Below are positions 10,313 to 18,510 of a stretch of 44,173 bases of DNA, piece after piece (position 1 is the stretch's first letter; each line of letters opens with the position of its first letter). Where the stretch lies: assembly GCA_003140095.1 (NCBI GenBank), contig PLIU01000490.1:1-44173 (forward strand), read 5' to 3'. A program made the translations under genes and the position numbers. The stretch comes from Verrucomicrobiales bacterium. Lineage in GTDB: Bacteria > Verrucomicrobiota > Verrucomicrobiia > Limisphaerales > Palsa-1400. The notes beneath the pieces were generated by a model. It was not told where the DNA came from and did not search any database. It was given only the letters and a program-made list of their open reading frames with translations.

Positions 10313-10440
10313 CCGCCCCCTTGCTCCAGCAAGGAGACAAGCGTCCCATAGCCAATTCACATTATAGGTAGCATTACCCACCAGATTTTTTGCGCACACC
10401 TGGGAGCAAAATTTTGCCCGCTCGATGATACCTTTGAGAC
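10313..10440. promoter_or_regulatory. Divergent intergenic region, candidate oriT/operator with palindrome
   Basis: This 128-bp stretch separates the TraK-like gene from the relaxase gene. It holds a perfect 12-bp palindrome, GCAAAATTTTGC, at 10406-10417. It is the natural place for divergent promoters and for an origin of transfer, because relaxase and accessory genes usually flank their oriT. The nick site itself cannot be identified from sequence alone. Confidence 0.45.
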
Positions 10441-13380
10441 ATGTTGGCGACGAAGGCCCAATACAGTTTGTCGAATGCGGAGGAATACTTTAAGGAGCAT
10501 TTGCAGGTTGGCGACTATTACATGGAAGGCCGTCGGGTGGTGGGTCAATGGATTGGACAGGGCGCTGAATCATTGGGGCTTTCAGGAGTGACGCATACGG
10601 ATGAGTTCCTGAAGCTATGCCGGAACCTTCATCCAACCACAGGCGAACGATTGACTCAGCGGCATAATGGAACACGGATGGAAGCAGGAAAGGACGGCAG
10701 TACACATGAGGTTGCCAATCGCCGGGTGTTCTTCGATTTCACATTTTCGCCGCCCAAATCAGTGTCCATTGCGGCGTTGGTGGGAGATGACCGGCGGATT
10801 TTAGAAGTGCATGATGAGGCCGCCCAAGTGGCATGGCGGCAACTGGAAATGTACGCGGCCACACGGGTTCGGAAAGACGGAGAAACATCATATCGTCTGA
10901 CCGGCAACCTGGTTGGAGCAGTTTTCCGGCATGACACGTCCAGAGCGTTAGACCCGCATTTGCACACCCATTGCATCCTATTCAACGCCACGAGGGATTC
11001 AGTCGAGGACCGTTGGAAGGCGTTGGAAACTTGCGAAATGCTGATGGCTAAAAAATTCGCGATTCAGGTCTATTACCATGAATTGACCAAGGCGCTAGTC
11101 CATTTCGGTTACGGCATTGAGAATAACCCGCGCGGCGATTTTGAGATTCGTGGTGTCTCTCAGGAATTGATTGGGCGGTTTTCTAAGCGGCATCAGGAGA
11201 TTGACCGGAAAACGCGAGAGTTGCTGGCCAGAGAACCGGAGAAGGCTGGTCGGAACATCAATGCCATTCGGGACCACATCGCCCACAAGGAACGGGCGCG
11301 AAAGATCAAGGACGTGGGAATTGCCGGGCTGCAATCGTTGTGGAATGGACAGCTTTCTTCCGACGAACGCGCTCACTTGACCCGGCTTGATCGAAACCCG
11401 CCATTGCAACCCGACACCCCAAAAATGACCGCTGCTGAAGCCGTGACCTGGGCGGAAGATCATTTGTTCGACCGCCGCTCGGTAGTCCGGGAACAAGAAC
11501 TTTGGCGCCATGCACTCGAACATGCTCGCGGGCGGGATGTGTCATTGGCTGAAATTCAAGCGGTCACAAAAGAGCGTGGCTACGTGCGGGACGAGGTTTC
11601 CCCTGGCCGGATGACGACGCGGGAAGTCTTGGGCCGGGAATGGGAAATTGTTTGTCTGGCGCGAGAGGGAATGCGTAGTTACAGACCGCTCTGCGCCCGT
11701 CCTCCGGTGGCCAATCCCGCCCTGGACAAAGAACAGCGTCAAGCCGTCAATCACATCCTAACTTCTCGGGATTTTGTCACCTTGTTTCGCGGCGGGGCTG
11801 GCACGGGCAAAAGCTACACGCTCCGGGAAGTTGATTTGGCGCTCAGACGAACCGGTTGGACGGTTCAAGTCCTCGCCCCACAACGCCAGCAAGTGATGGA
11901 TTTGGAGCGGGACGGGTTCATGGGCGCACAGACCCTCAGCGCGTTTTTGACTCGTGGCTCGATACCTCGTGGCGCGGTCGTTCTGGTGGACGAGGCCGGG
12001 CAGATCGGCGGCAGGCAAATGCTGGAACTGCTCCGGTTGGTCAAAGAAAACGAGGGCCGCGTCATTCTCTCCGGCGACACTCACCAGCATGGAGCCGTGG
12101 AAGCAACAGACGCGCTCCGGGTCATCGAAAGACACTCCGGTCTGGAATATGCCGAATTAACGAATATTCGACGCCAGAATCCCGACCAGGCGAAAACTCG
12201 GGCGGAACGGAAATGGCTGGCACAATACCGGCTGGCGGTCGGCGAAGCGCAGGCCGGGAAACTGGCTCAGTCCTTTGACCGGCTGGACAAGCAGAACGCC
12301 ATCGTCGCCTGCACCCTCGCTAATCAACAACAAAAACTCACAGAGCGTTTTCTGGAACTGGTGAAGGCGAATCACTCCACCGTGGTCGTCTCGCAAAGCT
12401 GGTCGGAGATTCACAAGGTCAATGAACGGGTGCGGGACGGATTGAAAGCTAAAGGACTGATCGGTCAGGAGGAAATCACCATGACTGCGCTGGAACGGCT
12501 GGATTTGACGGATGCCCAAAAACGGGATGCGCGATCTTACACTCCTGATTCCGTGGTGGTCTTTAACCGGCCCGTCAGCGGTTACAAGCCTGGCGACAGC
12601 GGCCGCTTGCTCGCCGTCACCAACAAACATTTATTGATTGAGGCCAACCAGCGCATTCGCCCGGTTCCCTTCAAAGACCTCGACCGGCTCACGGTTTGCC
12701 AGCCCAAGGAACTGCCATTGTCCTGCGGCGACCGGCTGCAATTGAAGGCCAATGCGAACGCCACAGACGGTAGGAAGGTGGTCAATGGCGAACTGGTCAC
12801 GGTCAAACAGGTTCACCCGGATGGCCGCATTGTCCTCGCAGATGGTCGGACTCTGGACAAGTCCTACCGCCAGTTTGTGCGAGGCTATGCGGTCACTTCC
12901 TACGCCGCCCAAGGCAAGACAGTAGATTATGTCCTGTTCTCCGATTCCGCTGTGCAGGCGGCAACCAACGACCAGCAATGGTATGTGACCATTTCCCGGG
13001 GTCGGAAAGGCGTTCAGATTTTCACCGCTGACAAAATCCAGCTTCGGCAAAATGTCATCCGTTCCGGGGGCCGCGAATTGGCTTTGGACATTGTCAAAAA
13101 ATCCGCCCTCCATGAGCTGGCGAAGGCTTGGGGCCGTGATATTGGCTACGTCCTCAGCGTCCAGCTTTCGCAACGTCGAACCGCGCAACGCCGGGCTGAA
13201 TTGCTTGAGCCGGTGGAAGGTCAAAAAGAGTCCGAGAATATTCAACAGGCGCAAATCCAACGAGTGAAAGTTCAGGACGAACCTGAAACGGGCCGCCAGT
13301 CGCAATCCGTTCGGGCGGCGCGGAAAATCACCCACAGTCATCAGCACAAACAAAGATATGGAGGAGGCATTGGAATATGA
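10441..13380 (+). CDS. MobF-family (TrwC/TraI-type) relaxase-helicase
   Basis: A protein of 979 aa that should nick the element at oriT, stay bound to the 5' end and unwind the strand during transfer. The relaxase domain fills about the first 300 residues: candidate catalytic tyrosines at 26 and 27 (GDYY), SPPKSVSI at 103-110, and the metal-binding triad DPHLHTH with H173, H175 and H177. The helicase part is RecD/UvrD-like: Walker A GGAGTGKS at 451-458, LVDEA at about 515-519, and the C-terminal motif GYAVTSYAAQGKT. All key motifs appear intact. The C-terminus is Gln/Glu-rich and likely disordered. The next gene starts inside its stop codon (ATGA overlap). No coupling protein or type IV secretion gene is visible here. 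Confidence 0.95.
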   Translation: MLATKAQYSLSNAEEYFKEHLQVGDYYMEGRRVVGQWIGQGAESLGLSGVTHTDEFLKLCRNLHPTTGERLTQRHNGTRMEAGKDGSTHEVANRRVFFDFTFSPPKSVSIAALVGDDRRILEVHDEAAQVAWRQLEMYAATRVRKDGETSYRLTGNLVGAVFRHDTSRALDPHLHTHCILFNATRDSVEDRWKALETCEMLMAKKFAIQVYYHELTKALVHFGYGIENNPRGDFEIRGVSQELIGRFSKRHQEIDRKTRELLAREPEKAGRNINAIRDHIAHKERARKIKDVGIAGLQSLWNGQLSSDERAHLTRLDRNPPLQPDTPKMTAAEAVTWAEDHLFDRRSVVREQELWRHALEHARGRDVSLAEIQAVTKERGYVRDEVSPGRMTTREVLGREWEIVCLAREGMRSYRPLCARPPVANPALDKEQRQAVNHILTSRDFVTLFRGGAGTGKSYTLREVDLALRRTGWTVQVLAPQRQQVMDLERDGFMGAQTLSAFLTRGSIPRGAVVLVDEAGQIGGRQMLELLRLVKENEGRVILSGDTHQHGAVEATDALRVIERHSGLEYAELTNIRRQNPDQAKTRAERKWLAQYRLAVGEAQAGKLAQSFDRLDKQNAIVACTLANQQQKLTERFLELVKANHSTVVVSQSWSEIHKVNERVRDGLKAKGLIGQEEITMTALERLDLTDAQKRDARSYTPDSVVVFNRPVSGYKPGDSGRLLAVTNKHLLIEANQRIRPVPFKDLDRLTVCQPKELPLSCGDRLQLKANANATDGRKVVNGELVTVKQVHPDGRIVLADGRTLDKSYRQFVRGYAVTSYAAQGKTVDYVLFSDSAVQAATNDQQWYVTISRGRKGVQIFTADKIQLRQNVIRSGGRELALDIVKKSALHELAKAWGRDIGYVLSVQLSQRRTAQRRAELLEPVEGQKESENIQQAQIQRVKVQDEPETGRQSQSVRAARKITHSHQHKQRYGGGIGI

Positions 13381-13718
13381 GAGAATTCAAAGAACGCCCA
13401 GAATGTTACCACCTAAGCCGTCAAGTGATGGGCAATCACGTCCCTCTGGACAACCTGCGGTTGGAACTAACGCCCACTTGTTTTTATCTGCTGCCATATC
13501 ACCATTTGGAACTCGCCGAGTTCGTGTCCGCCCACGATAGCGACACGATTGCGCTCTCATTTGTCAATCACAAGGTGCGGATTGCGGGCCGGAATCTGCG
13601 CGCCCTCGCCGTTGGCTTTCAGGAACGCGCCGTCGAGTGGGTCATGCCCGTGCCGAAAAAATACCTGGAAGCGTGGGACGGCGCGCAGGGCCTGATTCAG
13701 TCAATCGAATTTGAATAA
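13377..13718 (+). CDS. Small hypothetical protein coupled to the relaxase
   Basis: A protein of 113 aa that I do not recognise. Its start overlaps the relaxase stop as ATGA, which points to translational coupling and co-function. It is soluble, with no signal peptide or membrane segment. Two aromatic/hydrophobic blocks (TPTCFYLLPYHHLELAEF, then VEWVMPVPKKYLEAW) suggest a compact folded domain. It is followed 11 bases later by an excisionase-like gene. It could be an accessory mobilization factor; this rests on position only. Confidence 0.7.
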   Translation: MREFKERPECYHLSRQVMGNHVPLDNLRLELTPTCFYLLPYHHLELAEFVSAHDSDTIALSFVNHKVRIAGRNLRALAVGFQERAVEWVMPVPKKYLEAWDGAQGLIQSIEFE

Positions 13719-13729
13719 CAGAAGGATTT

Positions 13730-13981
13730 ATGCTCAAAGGAAATGAACAGTTGACCAAACCTCAAGCATCGTCTCGCCACGGTCAGACGAATGGCGCGGA
13801 GACGAAAACAATGGTTGAGAAAAAGGGATTCAAACGCGCCGAGGCCGCGACGTATTTGGGTGTGACGGCTGTGAGCATTGACCGTTTGACCAAGCGGGGC
13901 CTGCTCCATCCTTCCCGCGCACTGCGCCATCCGATTTATTCCAGGGATGATCTTGACCGATTCTTGCGCGAGACATCATAG
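13730..13981 (+). CDS. Excisionase-like / MerR-type helix-turn-helix DNA-binding protein
   Basis: A protein of 83 aa. The C-terminal 55 residues form a HTH_17-type winged helix: GFKRAEAATYLGVTAVSIDR, then LTKRGLLHPSR and the wing HPIYSRDDLDRFL. Such proteins act as recombination directionality factors (Xis) or as small transcription regulators. An AGAAGGA ribosome site lies just before the ATG at 13730. A start at the internal Met of MVEKKGFKRAE is possible and would remove a Gln/Thr-rich leader. It is convergent with the integrase, with 22 bases between their stops, which fits an excision control role. Confidence 0.82.
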   Translation: MLKGNEQLTKPQASSRHGQTNGAETKTMVEKKGFKRAEAATYLGVTAVSIDRLTKRGLLHPSRALRHPIYSRDDLDRFLRETS

Positions 13982-14003
13982 CCGTTCGGCCAACGTGGAT
14001 AAA

Positions 14004-15494
14004 TCATTTGGTTGCCTCGCGGTCGTTTCCGTGGCCCCTTTCGTCACGGGCAGAAATTTTAGCACGAACTTCGTTGAGCGACAATTCGGGGATTCTTTCC
14101 ATGAATTCATCAATAAGGGCATCCCGGTCATTCAGTTCCTGACGGAACATTTCACGGCCCATTGCCTGTTTCGCGGCGTCAAGCAACCTTTCAAGCGGCA
14201 CAAGCCACGCTTCTTCATGGATTTGCCCCCAAAACACTTCAAGCGGATTCTGTGATACCCACCAAGCATAGCCATATTTCGCTTTGGCTTTGGCTACGGC
14301 GCGTCTTCCGTCAGGAGTTGTAGATGTTTGCGCGTTGCCGTGTTTGTCCGTAGCAGTCGGCATTGGGATAACATTGGCGGGCTTGTCGAAGCTGACGCGC
14401 TTGCTCATGGCGACGCTGTGTTCTTGGCGGAGATGCCCATATCGTTTCATCGCCAACGCGCCACCGTCACAATGTCCGAGCCAACGGCTGATGGTCGGAA
14501 TGTCCACGCCGGATTCGATGCAGGTTGTCGCAAAGAAGTGCCTGAAGTCGTGGTGAGTGTATTGGGGAAAACCGAGTTTGCGGCAGGCTGTTTCCAAGCA
14601 CTTTCGCGCGCTGGAAATAGGGATGAGAGCGTCGCTCGGCTCAGGGTTTTGTTCCGCTTTCAATTTCTCCAACAACGTCCGCAGTTCGTGGGGCATCGGA
14701 ATCCAGCGAGGGCTTGATTCTGTCTTGGTTCCCGGAAGATAAACTGTGTTGTTTTCAAAATTCACATGCGACCAAATCAAGGGATTTTTCTTTTTTCTTC
14801 CGCCGGTGATTTCAGCGACGCGAGCGCCGGAATAGGCGAGAATCTCAATGAGGTCGGCGCCAGCTTTTGTTTTCTTCTGGCTGTCCTTCCGATCATCAGC
14901 CTGACGAATCGTTGCCACGATTTTTTGGAATTCGCCCAAACTCGGGATTTGTATTTTTGGCTGGCGAACCGTGGGGCGTTCAATGTGGGCTGCGGGATTC
15001 GCAAGAATGATCCCGTGGCGAATGGCGTATTGGAAAACAGCGTTCATTGTGTCGAGTTCGCTGACAAAGGCTTTGGTGCCGGCGGTGCCTCTTCGCGCTT
15101 TGGCCCACCCCTCACAATTTTCAGCGGTAATGTTGCGAATCGAAGTCGCCCCAAAAAACTCGACGAGATTCTTGATGAGGTATCCGTACCATTCCCCCGT
15201 GCTTTCTGCCAGCCTGTGCATACGTGAGTCAAGCCAACGATGGGCCATGCTCTTGAAATCACCGTGCGGGTCTTGTGTCACGCGCAACACACCCATTTTT
15301 TCTTTGAGTTCCTTCAACTTCCGTTCCGCCAGTTTTCGGTCCTTGGTTTTGAGCGAGCGGCGAAACTGCTTGCCCCCCTTCTTAATTAGCGCGTAATATC
15401 CTCCCGATGATTCGAGCCGGTACAGATTTTCGCCCACATTGTGGAAGACAGGATGCCCATTTGCCTGGGCGATTTCATGTGTCGTTGCATTCAT
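14004..15494 (-). CDS. Tyrosine recombinase (site-specific integrase)
   Basis: A protein of 496 aa from the ATG at 15494; a TTG 36 bases upstream is less likely. An N-terminal arm-binding-like part contains QFRRSLKTKDRKLAERKL. A SAM-like core-binding domain at about 75-175 follows, then the catalytic domain with R225 (SGARVAE), H315 and R318 (HHDFRHFF), H341 (WLGH) and the nucleophile Y352 (MKRYGHL). All catalytic residues are present. A tail of about 130 residues extends past the catalytic domain, longer than in most phage integrases. The gene starts about 100 bases from tRNA-Pro, so this integrase probably mediated insertion of the element at that tRNA locus. Tandem 13-bp repeats upstream of its start may be arm-type sites. 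Confidence 0.95.
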   Translation of the reverse strand: MNATTHEIAQANGHPVFHNVGENLYRLESSGGYYALIKKGGKQFRRSLKTKDRKLAERKLKELKEKMGVLRVTQDPHGDFKSMAHRWLDSRMHRLAESTGEWYGYLIKNLVEFFGATSIRNITAENCEGWAKARRGTAGTKAFVSELDTMNAVFQYAIRHGIILANPAAHIERPTVRQPKIQIPSLGEFQKIVATIRQADDRKDSQKKTKAGADLIEILAYSGARVAEITGGRKKKNPLIWSHVNFENNTVYLPGTKTESSPRWIPMPHELRTLLEKLKAEQNPEPSDALIPISSARKCLETACRKLGFPQYTHHDFRHFFATTCIESGVDIPTISRWLGHCDGGALAMKRYGHLRQEHSVAMSKRVSFDKPANVIPMPTATDKHGNAQTSTTPDGRRAVAKAKAKYGYAWWVSQNPLEVFWGQIHEEAWLVPLERLLDAAKQAMGREMFRQELNDRDALIDEFMERIPELSLNEVRAKISARDERGHGNDREATK

Positions 15495-15520
15495 ACAGCA
15501 ACAATATAGCAGAAAATCGC

Positions 15521-15561
15521 CGGGTGACAAGTGCGGGTTACAAGTTACTTTGTGGTACCCG
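15521..15561. repeat. Tandem 13-bp repeats plus an inverted copy, candidate integrase arm sites
   Basis: CGGGTGACAAGTG (15521-15533) is followed directly by CGGGTTACAAGTT (15534-15546), differing at two positions. The next 15 bases, read on the other strand, give a similar CGGGTACCACAAAGT. The array lies between the integrase start and tRNA-Pro, where attachment-site arm sequences are expected. Confidence 0.55.
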
Positions 15562-15596
15562 AGAATTGTTTCGCAAGTACTTGAACATCAATAAAT

Positions 15597-15673
15597 CGGA
15601 GCGTAGCTCAGCCTGGTAGAGCACTTGGTTTGGGACCAAGACGTCGCAGGTTCAAATCCTGTCGCTCCGACCA
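15597..15673 (+). tRNA. tRNA-Pro (anticodon TGG)
   Basis: A 77-nt cloverleaf with encoded CCA. Acceptor arms CGGAGCG (15597-15603) and CGCTCCG (15663-15669) pair perfectly. The anticodon stem CTTGG/CCAAG encloses the loop TTTGGGA, giving anticodon TGG. The T-arm has GGTTCAAATCC. It is the likely integration locus of the neighbouring element. Unusually, its 5' end, not its 3' end, faces the integrase. Confidence 0.96.
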
Positions 15674-15740
15674 CTTCAGTGTCAATGACTTACATCTGAA
15701 TTGATGAAACCCGATGAAAACTCTCCCTTTTGTCTGTAAT

Positions 15741-16265
15741 TCAATTACGCAAGGACGGTCGCACCAGCTTCCCTGTGTCCACTGTGCTTTTACTTAAAGG
15801 CAGCCGGCTCAACCGCGAGAAGGTCAACAAATCGTCAATCAATTGCCCCATTTTTTGCGCGCCGCTTCGAATTGTCTGCAAGTCCTCGCGACACCCTTCA
15901 GGCAATTGCGGCCCGTAATCCTCCAGCACTGCCTGAGAGAATCCGTCCACTGCGCGCAACGGGGCGCGCAAATCGTAAGAGACGGAATAGCTGAATGCCT
16001 CCAGTTCTTTATTAGCGGCCTCGAGTTGCTGGTTGGTCGCCTGCAAATTCTGCGAGGTTTGAAAGATTTCCGCTTCCATTTGCTGCACTCGGGCGCTCAA
16101 CTCCACGGGCTGCCAGTGTGTCGCGGCTTTTGCAGCAGGCGACCTACACTTCCGCCTACCCTCGGTAGCAGGGTTCGCGGCCCTCGTAGGAGTAGCGGCG
16201 AGGTTCAGGACAACGGTATTCCCCGTCGTTATCGTCGGAGGACTATGCCCAGCATCAGCCCGCAC
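15741..16265 (-). pseudogene. Remnant of a sensor histidine kinase (HisKA fragment, His replaced by Tyr)
   Basis: The recognisable part is a coiled coil (MEAEIFQTSQNLQATNQQLE) leading into a HisKA dimerization domain ending at LIDDLLTFSRLSR. In this family the phospho-acceptor box reads SYSVSHDLRAPLR. Here the His is Tyr (codon at 15977-15975), a single C-to-T change from His. The frame ends about 20 residues later, with no ATP-binding domain. Upstream of about 16100 the reading has no domain character and no PAS or membrane segment. Both losses argue for a dead gene. It sits between tRNA-Pro and dnaA, so its 3' end may have been lost during rearrangement at the tRNA. Confidence 0.82.
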
Positions 16266-16414
16266 GAAAAATAGCAGGCACCCAAATAGGAGCTAAACAA
16301 GCCTGTCCCGCTTGGTCAGACGCTGTTCCATGCTCGTGCGTTCCTCGTTCATTTATATCTCATAACGCCCGCATCCTCAGGGAAAATGACCGTGTCGTCG
16401 GCACTCTGCTTGGG

Positions 16415-17779
16415 TCAGCAGAGAAGTTTCTTTTCCAGGTGGAGAACGACCTGGCGAACGTGGGGATCAACTTCCATGCGATCCTTGACCTGACGGCAGG
16501 CGTGCAGGACGGTGCCGTGATCGCGTCCGCCGAAGGCCTCGCCGATGGTGTTGAGGGAGTTTTCGGTCATCTGCCGGGCCAGAAACATGGCGATCTGGCG
16601 CGGGAAAGCGATGTTCTCTGGACGGCGCTTGCTGATCATGTCGGAGACGCGGAGATCAAAGTAATCGGCCACTTTTTTCTGGATGCCAGCTATGTTGACG
16701 AGGTAGCAGCCCTCCTCGTGCAGCACCTCGCGCAACAGGCCCTCGACGGATTGCAAGGTGACCTTCTTGCTGGTAAGAGAGGCGAAGGAGGCGACGGTGA
16801 TCAAAGCGCCTTCCAGACGGCGGATGTTGGTGCGAATGCGCGCGGCAAGGAAGCTGATGATTTCCTCTGGCAATTCCACGCCCATCGCCTTTCTCTTCTG
16901 GCGCAAGATGGCCAGGCGGGTCTCGACATCTGGCGGCTGCATCTCGGTGACCAAACCCCATTCAAAGCGTGACACCAGCCGGTCCTCCAGGTTCTTGATT
17001 TCTGCCGCCGGGTGGTCGCAGGTCAGGACGATTTGTTTGCGGGCGTCGTGCAGGGCATTGAAGGTGTGAAAGAACTCCTCCTGGATGCGCTCTTTGCCGG
17101 CCAGGAACTGCACGTCGTCTATCAGCAACACGTCGGCCTGGCGGTATTTGCGACGGAAACGGACCAATTGATTGTTTTGGATCGCATCGATGTATTCGTT
17201 GGTAAACTTTTCGGAGGAAAGATAGGTCACCCGCGCTGTTTTCTTGCTGGCGGCGACGTGCTGGCCGATGGCGTGGAGCAAATGGGTCTTGCCCAAGCCG
17301 ACGCCGCTGTGGAGAAAGAGCGGATTGTAGGATTGGCCGGGTGTCTGGGCCACTGCCAGCGCGGCGGCATGGGCATGGTTGTTGTTTTCGCCCACCACGA
17401 ACGACTCAAAGGTGTTTTCCAAATTGAAGGCTATCTCATGGACGACGGCGGCCAGATTCCGTTCAGCGGATTCGGGCGCCGGCTTGGTGCTGCCCTCGCC
17501 GGCCGCAACGCTGTGGAGGCTGGCTCCGGCCGGGTTGACCCGAAATCTTACCATCAGTTTCTGGGTGGAGTCTTGCATGAGGACATCGTGGATCAACTCT
17601 GAATAATTATCTTTGAGCCAGATTTCACAGAACTCGTCGGCCACTTCCAGGGTCAACACTTCCTGGTCAAGGGCCACGGCTTTTATGGGCAGAAACCACA
17701 GATTGTAAATGTCGGTGTTCAACATGGCGCGCAGCGATTTCTGCGCCGCCTCCCAGATAGTCTCGGCGGATACTTGCAT
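16415..17779 (-). CDS. dnaA: Chromosomal replication initiator protein DnaA
   Basis: A protein of about 454 aa. DnaA binds DnaA boxes, opens oriC and loads the helicase. The four-domain layout is present: N-terminal domain I (TIWEAAQKSLRAML), a linker, the AAA+ domain with Walker A GVGLGKTHLL and Walker B VLLIDDVQF plus sensor-type motifs, and the domain IV box-binding helix with the signature GGRDHGTVLHACR. The ATG at 17779 is used; a TTG six bases upstream is possible. Neighbouring dnaN, recF, gyrB or rpmH are absent, so this is not the classic dnaA-dnaN cluster. One weak DnaA-box-like site lies upstream and may reflect autoregulation. Confidence 0.97.
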   Translation of the reverse strand: MQVSAETIWEAAQKSLRAMLNTDIYNLWFLPIKAVALDQEVLTLEVADEFCEIWLKDNYSELIHDVLMQDSTQKLMVRFRVNPAGASLHSVAAGEGSTKPAPESAERNLAAVVHEIAFNLENTFESFVVGENNNHAHAAALAVAQTPGQSYNPLFLHSGVGLGKTHLLHAIGQHVAASKKTARVTYLSSEKFTNEYIDAIQNNQLVRFRRKYRQADVLLIDDVQFLAGKERIQEEFFHTFNALHDARKQIVLTCDHPAAEIKNLEDRLVSRFEWGLVTEMQPPDVETRLAILRQKRKAMGVELPEEIISFLAARIRTNIRRLEGALITVASFASLTSKKVTLQSVEGLLREVLHEEGCYLVNIAGIQKKVADYFDLRVSDMISKRRPENIAFPRQIAMFLARQMTENSLNTIGEAFGGRDHGTVLHACRQVKDRMEVDPHVRQVVLHLEKKLLC

Positions 17780-17813
17780 TTGCAATGGCTGACAAACAGT
17801 TCGTTCTCAAGAT

Positions 17814-17822
17814 TTATTCACC
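17814..17822 (+). promoter_or_regulatory. DnaA-box-like 9-mer upstream of dnaA
   Basis: TTATTCACC differs from the TTATNCACA consensus at one base. It is a single site 35 bp upstream of the dnaA start. I see no cluster, so an origin is not supported here. Autoregulation is possible. Confidence 0.25.
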
Positions 17823-17907
17823 GGCGCACTCCCACCTATGCCAGCGCGGCTTCACTACCGCGAACTCGAGCCTCATGTTGTTGATTATGTCGGTCATTCT
17901 GTCAGTC

Positions 17908-18219
17908 TCAGTAATGCCGATTCATTGTTATGGGTTGTAACTCTCCCGTGTGAAAGTGGTCCCTGGGCAACCCAGGCGGCCGCTTGCGCTCCTGCGGGAT
18001 AAAATCCAATTGGGCCTTGCGCGCCACGGCTTGCAGATACGCCGAGGTGCGGGCAAATTGAGAATCTGGCGGTTCCGCGACGCCAATAAATGCTCTGAGG
18101 TCTCTGGTCACGCCATCTTCATAAACCCCCGCGATATGCAGAGTGTAACCCACTTCCTCCGGGGCAAGGGGCACTTCGTCCGCAAAAACTGTTCGTTCCA
18201 GAAGTTGAATTGCTTCCAT
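17908..18219 (-). CDS. Small hypothetical protein upstream of dnaA
   Basis: A protein of 103 aa from the ATG at 18219 that I do not recognise. The middle (EEVGYTLHIAGVYEDGVT, then QAVARKAQLDFIPQERKR) has ordinary protein composition. There is no signal peptide or membrane segment. No clear ribosome site precedes the start. The C-terminus is His/Arg-rich. It is on the same strand as dnaA, about 130 bases upstream. It may be a real small gene or a chance frame. Confidence 0.35.
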   Translation of the reverse strand: MEAIQLLERTVFADEVPLAPEEVGYTLHIAGVYEDGVTRDLRAFIGVAEPPDSQFARTSAYLQAVARKAQLDFIPQERKRPPGLPRDHFHTGELQPITMNRHY

Positions 18220-18510
18220 ATGATTAAAACGGCGAGCAAATCACTACCAAATGCACGATGCGGGCGCTATGGGGTGTTCACCCCATAAACGAAATGAGGC
18301 AACTGGCACACATTAAGCTCTAATGGTGCGTCCGTGTCCATGAGGATACCAAATCACTTGTTAGAGACTTTCGCAGCGGTAGCGCTGCCCTATCTAGAAA
18401 AATACTCGGTTATGGAAAATGCCTTGGCAATTTATCTTTTTCTTTCCTCTTCGATCCCTTTTCCGATTGAAGATTGCCGAAATGGTGGTCGGGAGATTAT
18501 AATTCGACTC

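Noticed and set aside
17780-18300. oriC next to dnaA
   Set aside because: Only one imperfect DnaA box and no AT-rich cluster of boxes was seen.
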